Origin: GCA-020356105 sp964347475
GTDB taxonomy: Bacteria > Pseudomonadota > Alphaproteobacteria > UBA8366 > JADFVY01
Reading direction: 5' to 3'
DNA: 57,141 bases
NCBI GenBank assembly: GCA_964347475.1
Contig: CAYFYY010000022.1
Coordinates: 1 to 57,141, forward strand
Below, in pieces: positions 15,715 through 24,377 of this stretch. The notes below the pieces were generated by a model. That model was not told the origin of the DNA. It saw only the letters and a program-made list of their open reading frames with translations, and did not search any database. How positions within the stretch are numbered: position 1 is the stretch's first letter; every line of letters starts with the position of its first letter. A program made the position numbers and the translations under genes.

Positions 15715-16962
15715 ATGGGAAGAAATGACGGAGATGCCCGCGTCCTGATTTACAGCCACGATACGTTCGGGCTGGGCCACCTCAGGCGCTGTCGCGCGAT
15801 CGCCCATTCCATGGTGGGGGAACGGCGCGCCATGTCGGTCCTGATCCTGTCGGGGTCGCCGATCATCGGTAACTTCGATTTTCGCGCTCGGGTCGATTTC
15901 GTCCGCGTGCCCGGCGTCATCAAGCTGCGCAACGGCGACTATACGTCGCTTGCGCTGCACATCGACATCGAGGAAACACTGGCGATCCGGGCCTCCATCG
16001 TCCGGCACACCGCCGAGGCGTTCGATCCGGATCTGTTCCTCGTCGACAAGGAGCCGTTGGGCCTCAGGGGCGAAGTGGCCGATACGCTGGACCTCTTGAA
16101 GAGCCGGGGCGTACCCTTGGTCCTGGGCTTGCGCGACGTGCTCGATGATCCGATGCACCTGCATCAGGAATGGGAACGCAAGAAGGTGGCGCCCGCCCTG
16201 CGGGACTATTACGACGAGATCTGGGTCTACGGGATGCCCGATATCTGCAATCCGCTGGCCGGTCTTTCGCTTCCCGCGAAAATCGGCAAGAAGGTCCGCT
16301 TTACCGGCTACCTGCGCCGCGACCTTCCGGCGGGGATGCCAGCGCATTCGCCGCTCTCGAAGATCTCGCCCCCCTACATACTGGTTACGCCCGGCGGCGG
16401 GGGCGACGGCCAGCAGATGGTGGACTGGGTGTTGCGGGCCTATGAGTCGGCCGGGGACCTGCCGTACCCGGCGTTGATCGTGTTGGGACCGTTCATGGCC
16501 TCTGAGGACCAGGCCGAGTTCCTGGCGCGTTGCGACCGGCTGCCCAACGTCGAGGCGATCACGTTCGATGCGCATATGGAAAGCCTTCTCGACCAGGCGG
16601 TCGGCGTGGTGGCTATGGGCGGGTACAACACGTTCTGCGAAATCCTCTCCTTCGACAAGCGGGCGTTGATCGTGCCGCGCACGGTTCCGCGCATGGAGCA
16701 GTTCATTCGTGCCAGCCGCGCCCGCGACCTTGGGCTGGCCCGCATGTTGCAGAATGATGGGGTGCGCGACGCGGCCGAGATGGCGTCGGCGCTGCAACAC
16801 CTCGTGGAACAGGCGCTGCCCTCCGAGCACATGCCGCCGGGGATGCTCGCCGGTCTCGACAATGTGAATGCGCTGGCGGACCGTCTCCTGCAGCGCAACG
16901 GTCGACGAACGGGCGCCATCCCGACATCAGCAGCGCTGGCCGCCGCGGGAGGGGAGAAATAG
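15715..16962 (+). CDS. GT28/MurG-like glycosyltransferase
   Basis: A 415-residue protein of the GT-B fold resembling the MurG/GT28 group, which moves a sugar from a nucleotide donor to an acceptor at the membrane. N-terminal acceptor-side glycine motif: YSHDTFGLGHLRRCRAIA (residues 13-30). Donor-side motif: VVAMGGYNTFCEIL (around residue 300), equivalent to the GGxxT/E region of MurG. YILVTPGGGGDG opens the C-terminal domain. ATG at 15715 follows GGGAG. It starts an 11-gene run with gaps under 45 bp. The sixth gene from here up to 21097 (gene 5) is a related enzyme. Acceptor and donor cannot be read from sequence. Confidence 0.82.
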   Translation: MGRNDGDARVLIYSHDTFGLGHLRRCRAIAHSMVGERRAMSVLILSGSPIIGNFDFRARVDFVRVPGVIKLRNGDYTSLALHIDIEETLAIRASIVRHTAEAFDPDLFLVDKEPLGLRGEVADTLDLLKSRGVPLVLGLRDVLDDPMHLHQEWERKKVAPALRDYYDEIWVYGMPDICNPLAGLSLPAKIGKKVRFTGYLRRDLPAGMPAHSPLSKISPPYILVTPGGGGDGQQMVDWVLRAYESAGDLPYPALIVLGPFMASEDQAEFLARCDRLPNVEAITFDAHMESLLDQAVGVVAMGGYNTFCEILSFDKRALIVPRTVPRMEQFIRASRARDLGLARMLQNDGVRDAAEMASALQHLVEQALPSEHMPPGMLAGLDNVNALADRLLQRNGRRTGAIPTSAALAAAGGEK

Positions 16963-16966
16963 CGCC

Positions 16967-18220
16967 GTGTCGGCGGTCGCCGTCATCCTCAAGGGCTATC
17001 CCCGTCTGTCCGAAACCTTCATCGCTCAGGAAATCAGGGAACTCGAGCGACTAGGGCTGGATCTTCGCATCGTCTCGTTGCGGCATCCGACCGACCGCCA
17101 CCGTCATCCGGTCCACCGCGAGATCACCGCGCCGGTCCGCTATCTGCCCGAATACCTGCTCCGCGAACCGCGGCGCGTCCTGCGGGGGCTGTCGGTTGCC
17201 CGCGGACTGATCGGTTTCGCGTCGGCGCGAGCCGCCTGGCTGCGCGATCTTCGCCGCGATCCGACGCGAAACCGGATTCGCCGGTTCGGGCAGGCCTGTG
17301 TCCTGGCCGCCGAGCTGGATCCCGATATCGCCCATCTGCATGCCCATTTCCTGCACACTCCCGCTTCAGTCGCGCGTTATGCGGCCCTGATGCGCGGCCT
17401 GCCGTGGAGTTGCTCGGCCCATGCCAAGGATATCTGGACAACGCCGGACTGGGAGATCGCGGAAAAACTGGCGGAGCTCGACTGGGCGGTGACTTGCACG
17501 GCCGCCGGCCGCGAGCGCCTCCAGGCGCTGGCGCCGACGCGCGACCGTGTCGGGCTGGTCTATCACGGCATCGATCTGGAGCGATTTCCGGCGCCTGCCG
17601 GGACAAGACCGGCCCGGGACGGCAGCGCCGCCGGCGATCCGGTGACCATCCTCTCCGTGGGACGGGCGGTGGCAAAGAAGGGCTACGAAGACCTGCTCGA
17701 CGCTCTGGCCGCGTTGCCGCCCGGCCTCTCGTGGCGCTTGCGCCACGTCGGCGGCGGCCAACTGATCGCGCGGCTGAAGGACCGGGCGGCGCGCCGCGGC
17801 ATCGCGGACCGGATCGACTGGCTGGGCGCCCAACCGCAGGAGACGGTCCTCAGCGAGATGCGTCGTGCCGACCTGTTCGCCCTGGCGAGCAAGGTTGCTG
17901 ACGACGGCGATCGCGACGGACTGCCCAATGTTTTGTTGGAGGCGCAGAGTCAGGGGCTCGTGGTCCTTGCCACAGAGGTCTCCGCGATTCCCGAACTGGT
18001 CATCGACCAAGAGACGGGTATCCTCGTGCCGCCGGGGGATGTGAGGGCGCTGGCCGGCGCCCTGACGCGACTGATCGTCGACCCCTTCCTGCGTGAGCGT
18101 CTCGGACAGGCCGGTATGACACGAGTCCGCGCGTCGTTCTCGCTCGCCGCCAACATCGAGGGAATCGCCGGGCGGTTTGGCATCGCGACCGGGACCCGGC
18201 AGGCCGCCGCATGCGAATAG
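16967..18220 (+). CDS. Family 4 glycosyltransferase (GT4)
   Basis: A 417-residue GT4 enzyme (GT-B, retaining). The N-terminal part has ILKGYPRLSETFIAQEI, a common opening of exopolysaccharide GT4 proteins, and HLHAHFLHTPASVA. The donor-binding C-terminal domain shows ILSVGRAVAKKGYEDLL and GLPNVLLEAQSQGLVVLAT, the E-x7-E type motif of the family. GTG at 16967 is chosen: GGAGGGGAGAAA lies just upstream and the gap to the previous stop is 4 bp; the upstream open frame is a shadow of the previous gene. Its end overlaps the next start by 10 bp. Confidence 0.9.
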   Translation: MSAVAVILKGYPRLSETFIAQEIRELERLGLDLRIVSLRHPTDRHRHPVHREITAPVRYLPEYLLREPRRVLRGLSVARGLIGFASARAAWLRDLRRDPTRNRIRRFGQACVLAAELDPDIAHLHAHFLHTPASVARYAALMRGLPWSCSAHAKDIWTTPDWEIAEKLAELDWAVTCTAAGRERLQALAPTRDRVGLVYHGIDLERFPAPAGTRPARDGSAAGDPVTILSVGRAVAKKGYEDLLDALAALPPGLSWRLRHVGGGQLIARLKDRAARRGIADRIDWLGAQPQETVLSEMRRADLFALASKVADDGDRDGLPNVLLEAQSQGLVVLATEVSAIPELVIDQETGILVPPGDVRALAGALTRLIVDPFLRERLGQAGMTRVRASFSLAANIEGIAGRFGIATGTRQAAACE

Positions 18221-19359
18221 CGTTCTATGCGCCGCTGAAACCGCCCGACCATCCGGTGCCCTCCGGCGATCGCCGCACGGCACGGTTGTTCATGGCGGCG
18301 TTGCGCCGTGCCGGCCACGACGTCGCGCTCGCATCGTCGTTCCGCAGTTACGATGCCTTCGGAGACGCGGCGCGGCAGGGGCGGCTGCGTGGACTCGGCG
18401 CCCGCCTCGCCTGCCGTTATCTGGAGCGGCACCGGGACGCGCCACCCGATTTGTGGTTCACGTATCATCTCTATCACAAGGCGCCGGACTGGCTCGGGCC
18501 GACGGTCAGCGGCGAGCTGCGCATCCCCTACGTCGTGGCCGAGGCCAGCGTCGCGCCAAAGCAGCGGGGCGGACCTTGGGCTGTGGGCCACGAGGCGGTC
18601 GCCGACGCGGTCCGCCGCGCCGATCTCGTGATCTGCATCAACCCCGACGATGCGGAGTGTCTGCGCCCGCTTCTGGGTTCGGCCCGGCGATTGGTGGCGA
18701 TGAAGCCGTTCCTCGACCCGGTGTCGGCGGCCCGCGCGAGAGCCGACCGACTCCACCATCGCGCGGCGATGGCGACTCAGCTCGGAATCGATCTGGAAAC
18801 GCCCTGGATCGCCGTCGTCGCGATGATGAGGGCAGGCGACAAGCTCGCCTCCTATCGCCTCCTTGGTGAGGCCCTGCAGCGCCTTTCGGACCACCGGTGG
18901 ATCCTGCTGGTGGCCGGCGACGGCCCGGCACGCGGAGAGGTGGCGGCGGCGCTCGACTTCGCGGACCGCGTGCGGCTCCTGGGCCGACTCCGCTCGGAGG
19001 AAGTCGAGCGGCTCAACGCGGCAGCCGATATCGGCGCCTGGCCGGCGATCAACGAGGCCTTCGGTATGGCGGTGCTCGAGGCGCAGGCCGCCGGTCTGCC
19101 CATGGTGGTCGGCGATCGCGCCGGCATACGCCAGATCGTCGACGCCGGGAAGACGGGGCTGGTGGTCCCGGAGGGCGACGTGGCCGCATTCGCAACCGCG
19201 CTTGCTTCGCTGCTTGCCGAGCCCGCGCGGCGCGCCGAAATGTCCGGCGCGGCCGCTGCGCGGGTGCAGCGCGAGCACGACCTCGCGGCAGCCACCCGCC
19301 AGCTCGACGCCGCGGTGACGGACGCGGCGGCAGGGCGGTCGCGGATGGCTGCGACATGA
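18211..19359 (+). CDS. Family 4 glycosyltransferase (GT4)
   Basis: A 382-residue GT-B glycosyltransferase. The N-terminus is MRIAFYAPLKPPDHPVPSGD, with SGDRRTARLFMAAL as the acceptor-side loop. The C-terminal domain shows WIAVVAMMRAGDKLASY, RVRLLGRLRSEEVERL and INEAFGMAVLEAQAAGLPMV (donor-binding Glu residues), then VVGDRAGIRQIV. It overlaps the previous gene by 10 bp and the next by 4 bp (ATGA), so the three are translated together. This gene type (glycosyltransferase beside a histidine phosphatase) suggests a dedicated glycan pathway. Substrate unknown. Confidence 0.88.
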   Translation: MRIAFYAPLKPPDHPVPSGDRRTARLFMAALRRAGHDVALASSFRSYDAFGDAARQGRLRGLGARLACRYLERHRDAPPDLWFTYHLYHKAPDWLGPTVSGELRIPYVVAEASVAPKQRGGPWAVGHEAVADAVRRADLVICINPDDAECLRPLLGSARRLVAMKPFLDPVSAARARADRLHHRAAMATQLGIDLETPWIAVVAMMRAGDKLASYRLLGEALQRLSDHRWILLVAGDGPARGEVAAALDFADRVRLLGRLRSEEVERLNAAADIGAWPAINEAFGMAVLEAQAAGLPMVVGDRAGIRQIVDAGKTGLVVPEGDVAAFATALASLLAEPARRAEMSGAAAARVQREHDLAAATRQLDAAVTDAAAGRSRMAAT

Positions 19360-19955
19360 CGATGCTGGCTGTCGTCCGCCACGGGCCGACCGAATGGAAC
19401 ATCATCGGCCGCGTCCAGGGCCGCACCGACGTGCCGCTCAATCCGGCCGGAATCGAGGAAGTGCGCCGCTGGGTCCTGCCGCGGGAGATCGATGGGTTCG
19501 CATGGGTCTCCAGCCCGCTCTCGCGCACGCTAGAGACCGCGCGGATTCTGAGCGGCCGAGACGTCAGGGCCGATTCGCGGCTGATCGAGATGGACTGGGC
19601 GGATTGGGAGGGCGCGACCCTCACTGCGTTGCGCGCCGAGTTGGGCGATCTTATGCGGGCGTGGGAAGCCAGGGGGCTCGACTTCCGCGCTCCGGGAGGC
19701 GAGAGCCCGCGGGACGTGCAGGCCCGGATCCAGCCGTTCCTGGCCGAGATCGCGCGGCGCGGTGAAGCCACCGTCGCGGTCACCCACAAGGGCGTGATCA
19801 GGGCCCTGTACGCCCTGGCCACCGGCTGGGACATGACGGACAAGCCGCCCGACAAGCTGCGCGAGTCGTGCGTGCACCTGTTCCGGCTGGCGGAAAACGG
19901 GACACCTGTGGCGGAATGCCTGAACATCCCGTTGATCAACGAGGCGCCGCCGTGA
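19356..19955 (+). CDS. Histidine phosphatase family protein
   Basis: A 199-residue member of the histidine phosphatase (phosphoglycerate mutase-like) superfamily. The catalytic RHGPTEWN motif lies at residues 8-15, VSSPLSRTLETARI carries the second conserved Arg, EMDWADWEG the conserved Glu/Asp, and VAVTHKGVIRAL the second catalytic His. The ATG at 19356 overlaps the previous stop (ATGA). It lacks a signal peptide, so it acts in the cytoplasm, perhaps on a sugar phosphate made for the neighbouring glycosyltransferases; that substrate is an inference. Confidence 0.9.
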   Translation: MTMLAVVRHGPTEWNIIGRVQGRTDVPLNPAGIEEVRRWVLPREIDGFAWVSSPLSRTLETARILSGRDVRADSRLIEMDWADWEGATLTALRAELGDLMRAWEARGLDFRAPGGESPRDVQARIQPFLAEIARRGEATVAVTHKGVIRALYALATGWDMTDKPPDKLRESCVHLFRLAENGTPVAECLNIPLINEAPP

Positions 19956-21097
19956 GTGGCGCCACCGTCATGGTCTATGTCCAGCATCTGCTGGGAATCG
20001 GACACCAGATGCGCGCCGCCGCCATCATCCGTGCGATGCAGGCAAGTGGTCTCGACGTGACCTGCGTGTCCGGTGGCGAACCTGGCGGCATGCCGGATCT
20101 CGGCGGCGCCCGCCTCATCCAGCTGCCATCTTTGCGCGCCGCCGACGCCAGCTTCCGGCGCCTCGTGGACGACGCCGGGCGGGAGCTCGACGAGGCCGGT
20201 CGCGCGCGCCGGCGGACGGCCCTGCTTGCGGCATTCGCGGAGATAAGACCTGCAGCCCTGCTGATAGAGAGCTTTCCGTTCGGCCGCTGGCAGTTCCGCT
20301 TCGAATTGCTGCCGCTGTTGCAAGCAGCGCGGGAGAGCGGGGTGCGCGTTGCGAGTTCGGTGCGCGATATACTGGTCGAAAAGAACGAACCCGACCGACT
20401 CGACAAGGTTGTCGCGATCCTGCGTCAGTCGTTCGATGCCGTACTCGTCCACGGTGATCCGCGGCTGGTGCCATTCGCCGCGACATTCGGCGCCGCCGAC
20501 CGGATCGCCGATCTGATCCGCTACACGGGGTATGTTGCGTCGGCGCCGCCGGCCTGTGCGCCGGACGGGCCCGGCGCCGCTGAGGTCGTGGTGGCCGCGG
20601 GCGGTGGCGCCGTGGGCGGCGCATTGCTTCAGGCAGCGCTCGCCGCCCGGCCGATGACCCGATTGGCGGCGGCGCCATGGCGCCTCATCACCGGGCCCAA
20701 CCTGCCGCGCGACGAGCGGGCGGCGCTGACCGCCCCCGACGGCGTGATCATCGAAACCCTGCGTTCCGACTACCGGGAGATCCTCAGCCGCGCAGCCGTC
20801 TCGGTCAGCCAGGCGGGCTACAATACGGTCATGGATGTCCTGGTCACCGGTGTGCGCGCGGTGCTGGTGCCGTTCAGCAACAGTACGGAGACCGAACAGA
20901 CGCGCCGGGCGCGCCTCCTGGCGGCGCAGGGCCGCGTGCAGATGCTCCCCGAAGAGGACCTGTCGCCGGCCGCACTGGCCAATGCGATCGAGGCGGCGGC
21001 AACGACTCCGCCGCCTCGCGCGCTGACATTCGATCTTGACGGTGCCGCCGGGACGGCCCGGATCGTGGGCCAACTCGTCGGCCGCCGGCAAACCTAA
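19952..21097 (+). CDS. GT28/MurG-like glycosyltransferase, second copy
   Basis: A 381-residue GT-B protein related in layout to the one at 15715-16962. YVQHLLGIGHQMRAAAIIRAM (near residues 9-29) is the acceptor-side glycine motif, and VSVSQAGYNTVMDVLVTG is the donor-side motif, with AGYNT in place of GGYNT. The middle (VRVASSVRDILVEKNEP) corresponds to the linker region. The GTG at 19952 overlaps the stop of the phosphatase gene (GTGA) and fits the operon; ATG at 19970 is possible. The two GT28-like enzymes may add successive sugars to the same acceptor. Confidence 0.8.
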   Translation: MSGATVMVYVQHLLGIGHQMRAAAIIRAMQASGLDVTCVSGGEPGGMPDLGGARLIQLPSLRAADASFRRLVDDAGRELDEAGRARRRTALLAAFAEIRPAALLIESFPFGRWQFRFELLPLLQAARESGVRVASSVRDILVEKNEPDRLDKVVAILRQSFDAVLVHGDPRLVPFAATFGAADRIADLIRYTGYVASAPPACAPDGPGAAEVVVAAGGGAVGGALLQAALAARPMTRLAAAPWRLITGPNLPRDERAALTAPDGVIIETLRSDYREILSRAAVSVSQAGYNTVMDVLVTGVRAVLVPFSNSTETEQTRRARLLAAQGRVQMLPEEDLSPAALANAIEAAATTPPPRALTFDLDGAAGTARIVGQLVGRRQT

Positions 21098-21140
21098 CCG
21101 TCTCTATGCGAGCCGGCTCAACTGTGCCTATACTTGCGGA

Positions 21141-21971
21141 ATGGCGGGCAGGACGCAGGCAGAGGACATGATGGCAAGGGTGGATGTCGCCTCTCCCACA
21201 TCGTCGCGAGCGGGATCGTGGGCGGGTTTGTCCGCCGAACTCGACGCCTGGACGGCGGCGGGCCGGATTGCTACGTTCTGGTGGCGCGACGACGACGCGA
21301 CCCGGTCCGGGGAGCGCTTGTCCCGACTCCTGCAGATCGCGCAAGGGACACCGCTGACGCTTGCGGTCATACCGGCGGCTGCCCGGGACGATCTCGTCGT
21401 CGCGCTCGACGGCCATCGCTCTGCCGGCGGTTGCGCCCGCGCCGTGCAGCATGGCTTTGCCCATGTCAACCATGCGCCCGCCGGCGATAAGAAGGCTGAA
21501 TACGGGCCGCATCGGCGGGCCGAGGTGATGCTGGCTGAGTTGGCCGAGGGACGCGAGCGCCTGCAATCGATGTTCGCGGACATGTTCCAACCTATCATGA
21601 CGCCGCCCTGGAATCGCATCGATCCGACCCTCGTGCCGCGGCTCGGCGAGGCGGGGTTGACGGCGCTGTCCGCCTTCGGCGCGCGGCCGGCTGGCCACGG
21701 GCCGGGGACGGTCAATGTCCATGTCGATTTGATCGACTGGCGGCGGACGCGCGGATTCGTCGGCGAAGCGGCGGCGCTCGGAGCAGTCGCCGACCATCTT
21801 GCGGCGCGGCGCATGGGCGTGGTGGATGCCGACGAGCCGACCGGGCTGCTCACTCATCATCGCGACCACGACGAGGCCTGCTGGCTATTCGCCGAACGTC
21901 TGGTCGCCGCGATCAACGGCCACCCGGCGGGCCGCTGGACGACCGGCCCCGCAACGGCAGCGCCGTCATGA
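21141..21971 (+). CDS. Polysaccharide deacetylase-like protein
   Basis: A 276-residue protein of the NodB/CE4-like polysaccharide deacetylase superfamily. The metal-site motifs are FWWRDDDA (Asp-Asp, about residue 45), QHGFAHVNHAP (His pair spaced as H-x4-H) and MTPPWNRIDP, equivalent to the catalytic arginine/proline motif. There is no signal peptide, so it would act on a cytosolic lipid-linked sugar and not on a secreted polymer. The start is uncertain: ATG at 21141 is chosen, with 21168/21171 possible. It is preceded by a 43-bp gap and overlaps the next gene by 4 bp. Confidence 0.8.
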   Translation: MAGRTQAEDMMARVDVASPTSSRAGSWAGLSAELDAWTAAGRIATFWWRDDDATRSGERLSRLLQIAQGTPLTLAVIPAAARDDLVVALDGHRSAGGCARAVQHGFAHVNHAPAGDKKAEYGPHRRAEVMLAELAEGRERLQSMFADMFQPIMTPPWNRIDPTLVPRLGEAGLTALSAFGARPAGHGPGTVNVHVDLIDWRRTRGFVGEAAALGAVADHLAARRMGVVDADEPTGLLTHHRDHDEACWLFAERLVAAINGHPAGRWTTGPATAAPS

Positions 21972-22477
21972 ACGCGAACCAGTACCGATATTCCGGGACG
22001 GTCCTGTCGAAGGACTATCTGCGCGCCGGGGTCGGGCTCGTGGCAACCGCCGGGCCCGTGATCTGGCTTGATCCGCTGCCCACCGTCGCCATGGTATTGA
22101 CCGGCTTGGCGGTGTTGTTCGGCGTCTTTGCGGCACGCACCGGCCTGCGCCAGTTCACCGCGATCGAGATAACGTCGGATGGGATCGCGGCGCGCGGACC
22201 GCTGTCCTGCCATATGCAATGGCACGATGTCAGGCGCGTGCGGCTGGACTACTTTTCCATCGGCCGCGAGGGGCGGCGGGGCTGGATGCAGCTCAAGGTC
22301 AGCAGCCGATTCCGCCACATTCGCGTCGATTCGACGATCGACGACTTCAATCAGCTCGCGGCGAAAATTGCAGAAATGGCGCAGCAGTACGGAATCCCTC
22401 TGCCGGAGACGGCGGTTGCGAATTTCCATGCGCTTGGCATCGCCGTTGCAGGCGGCGACCGGGAGGTCGCGGCGTGA
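21968..22477 (+). CDS. Membrane protein with PH-like domain, function unknown
   Basis: A 169-residue protein with two close hydrophobic segments (about residues 19-34 and 38-56) forming a hairpin, then a soluble domain of mainly beta strands (ITSDGIAARGPL, HMQWHDVRRVRLDYF, GWMQLKV) that looks like a bacterial PH domain, and an amphipathic C-terminal helix. I do not recognise a specific family. It overlaps its neighbours by 4 bp on each side (ATGA at 21968, GTGA at 22474), and so links the glycosyltransferase half of the operon to the ABC importer half. Confidence 0.65.
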   Translation: MNANQYRYSGTVLSKDYLRAGVGLVATAGPVIWLDPLPTVAMVLTGLAVLFGVFAARTGLRQFTAIEITSDGIAARGPLSCHMQWHDVRRVRLDYFSIGREGRRGWMQLKVSSRFRHIRVDSTIDDFNQLAAKIAEMAQQYGIPLPETAVANFHALGIAVAGGDREVAA

Positions 22478-24363
22478 GGGACGAATTGCTGACCGTCCGT
22501 GACTTGCGGGTCTGTTTCGACCTGGCGGAGGGCCGCATCGAGGCCGTGCGCGGCGTGTCCTTCTCGGTGCGTCCGGGCTCCGCCGTCGCGCTCGTCGGCG
22601 AGTCGGGGTCCGGCAAGACCGTCGTATCGCAGGCGATAATGGGCATCCTTCCGAAACCGGCACGCATCACGTCGGGGTCGATCATGTTTCGCGATCCATT
22701 GCGGCCGGGCCCGGTGGACATCGCAAGGCTCGATCCGAATGGCCGCGAGATGCGATCGATCCGCGGCGGGCGCATTTCGATCATCTTCCAGGAGCCGATG
22801 ACCTCCCTGTCGCCGCTCCACACGATTGGCGACCAAGTGTCCGAGGCCCTGCATCTCCATCGCAACTGCAGCCGGTCTGAAGGGCGCGACGCGACGCGGG
22901 AAATGCTCCGGCTGGTCGGCTTCCCCGAGCCCGAGCGCGCGCTGCGGACCTATCCGTTCGAGTTGTCGGGTGGCTTGAGACAGCGGGCGATGATCGCGAT
23001 GGCGCTGATCTGCCGCCCCGCGTTGCTGATCGCCGACGAGCCGACGACCGCGCTCGACGTGACGATCCAGGCGCAGATCCTCAAGCAGATCGTCGACCTG
23101 CAGCACGAGTTGGACATGGCCGTGCTGATCATCACCCACGATCTCGGGGTCGTGGCCAACGTCGCCGAAGACGTGATCGTGATGTATCACGGCGAGATCA
23201 TGGAAGCGGGCGGCGTGGAGGACATCTTCCGCACGCCCGGCCACCCGTATCTCCAAGCGCTCCTGAAGGCGGTGCCGCGCTTCAGCATGGAGCGCAACGA
23301 ACGACTCGTTCCGATCCGCGAGATCGCACCGCCGTCCGGCGCCTTGATTTGCCGCGCGGACGCGAAGGAAGCGGCAAACGGCGGTGCCGGACCGGAGCCC
23401 CTGCTCGCCGTCCGTGACATTCGCAAGACGTTCACCATCCGAAAGGAATCGTGGGTCGGCACCGCGGAGGCGGGGCGCATCGAGGCCGTCGCAGGCGTCA
23501 GCTTCGACATCCGGCGCGGCGAATGCCTGGGCCTCGTCGGGGAAAGCGGCTGCGGCAAGACGACACTGAGCAAGATCATCATGCGCGCGCTGTCTGCCGA
23601 TTCCGGCAGCATCACCTACAGCGGGGCCGACGGCCCGGTCGACGTGCTGGCGCTGGAAGGCGACGATCTGACAGCCTTCCGCCGCAAGGTCCAGTTCATA
23701 TTTCAGGATCCGCTCGGATCGCTCAATCCCCGGATGCGCGTTGCCGACATCATCGGCGAGCCGCTGGTCATTCACGGCATCGGCGACACCGCGCACCGGA
23801 CCGAACTGGTCGAGGAGCTGCTGCGCCTCGTCGGTCTCGACATCCGCCATGCCCGGCGCTATCCGCACAGCTTCTCGGGTGGTCAGCGCCAGCGTATCGG
23901 CATTGCGCGTGCGCTGGCGCTGCGTCCCAGCCTGCTCATCTGCGACGAGCCGGTGTCGGCGCTCGACGTGTCCATCCAAGCGCAGATCCTGAACCTCCTG
24001 AAGGATCTGCAGTCGGCGCTCGGGCTGACCTACCTGTTCATTTCGCACAATCTTGCGGTGGTCGACTATATCGCAGACCGCATCGCCGTGATGTGCCGCG
24101 GCCGGCTCGTCGAAGTGGCGCCGCGAGACGTGCTGTTCCGCAATCCGGTCCATCCCTATACGCAGGGCCTGCTGGCCGCAGTGCCGGAACCGAGCCTGGA
24201 CCAGCCGCTGCAGTTCGAGCGCCTGATGGAGGAGCGCGCATCGGATCCGGCGGCGTGGCCGGCGCCGTTCACCGAAACCGTGGCAACGGCGCCGGTCCTG
24301 CGGGCCCTGGGCAGCGACCATTTCGTGCGCGCCGATGCGCACGCGGACCTGCCCGGCGTGTGA
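22474..24363 (+). CDS. Peptide/nickel-type ABC transporter, two fused ATP-binding domains
   Basis: A 629-residue fusion of two ATPase domains equivalent to DppD and DppF. Domain 1: Walker A GESGSGKT (about 42-49), signature LSGGLRQR, Walker B LLIADEPTTALD, H-loop ITHDL. Domain 2: Walker A GESGCGKT, signature FSGGQRQRIGIARAL, Walker B LLICDEPVSALD, H-loop ISHNL. Both look catalytically intact. The GTG at 22474 overlaps the previous stop in a GTGA and follows GGGAGG. It powers the importer made by the next three genes. Fused dual ATPases of this kind are common (GsiA, YejF). Confidence 0.94.
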   Translation: MRDELLTVRDLRVCFDLAEGRIEAVRGVSFSVRPGSAVALVGESGSGKTVVSQAIMGILPKPARITSGSIMFRDPLRPGPVDIARLDPNGREMRSIRGGRISIIFQEPMTSLSPLHTIGDQVSEALHLHRNCSRSEGRDATREMLRLVGFPEPERALRTYPFELSGGLRQRAMIAMALICRPALLIADEPTTALDVTIQAQILKQIVDLQHELDMAVLIITHDLGVVANVAEDVIVMYHGEIMEAGGVEDIFRTPGHPYLQALLKAVPRFSMERNERLVPIREIAPPSGALICRADAKEAANGGAGPEPLLAVRDIRKTFTIRKESWVGTAEAGRIEAVAGVSFDIRRGECLGLVGESGCGKTTLSKIIMRALSADSGSITYSGADGPVDVLALEGDDLTAFRRKVQFIFQDPLGSLNPRMRVADIIGEPLVIHGIGDTAHRTELVEELLRLVGLDIRHARRYPHSFSGGQRQRIGIARALALRPSLLICDEPVSALDVSIQAQILNLLKDLQSALGLTYLFISHNLAVVDYIADRIAVMCRGRLVEVAPRDVLFRNPVHPYTQGLLAAVPEPSLDQPLQFERLMEERASDPAAWPAPFTETVATAPVLRALGSDHFVRADAHADLPGV

Positions 24364-24377
24364 GGGGGAGGGGCGCG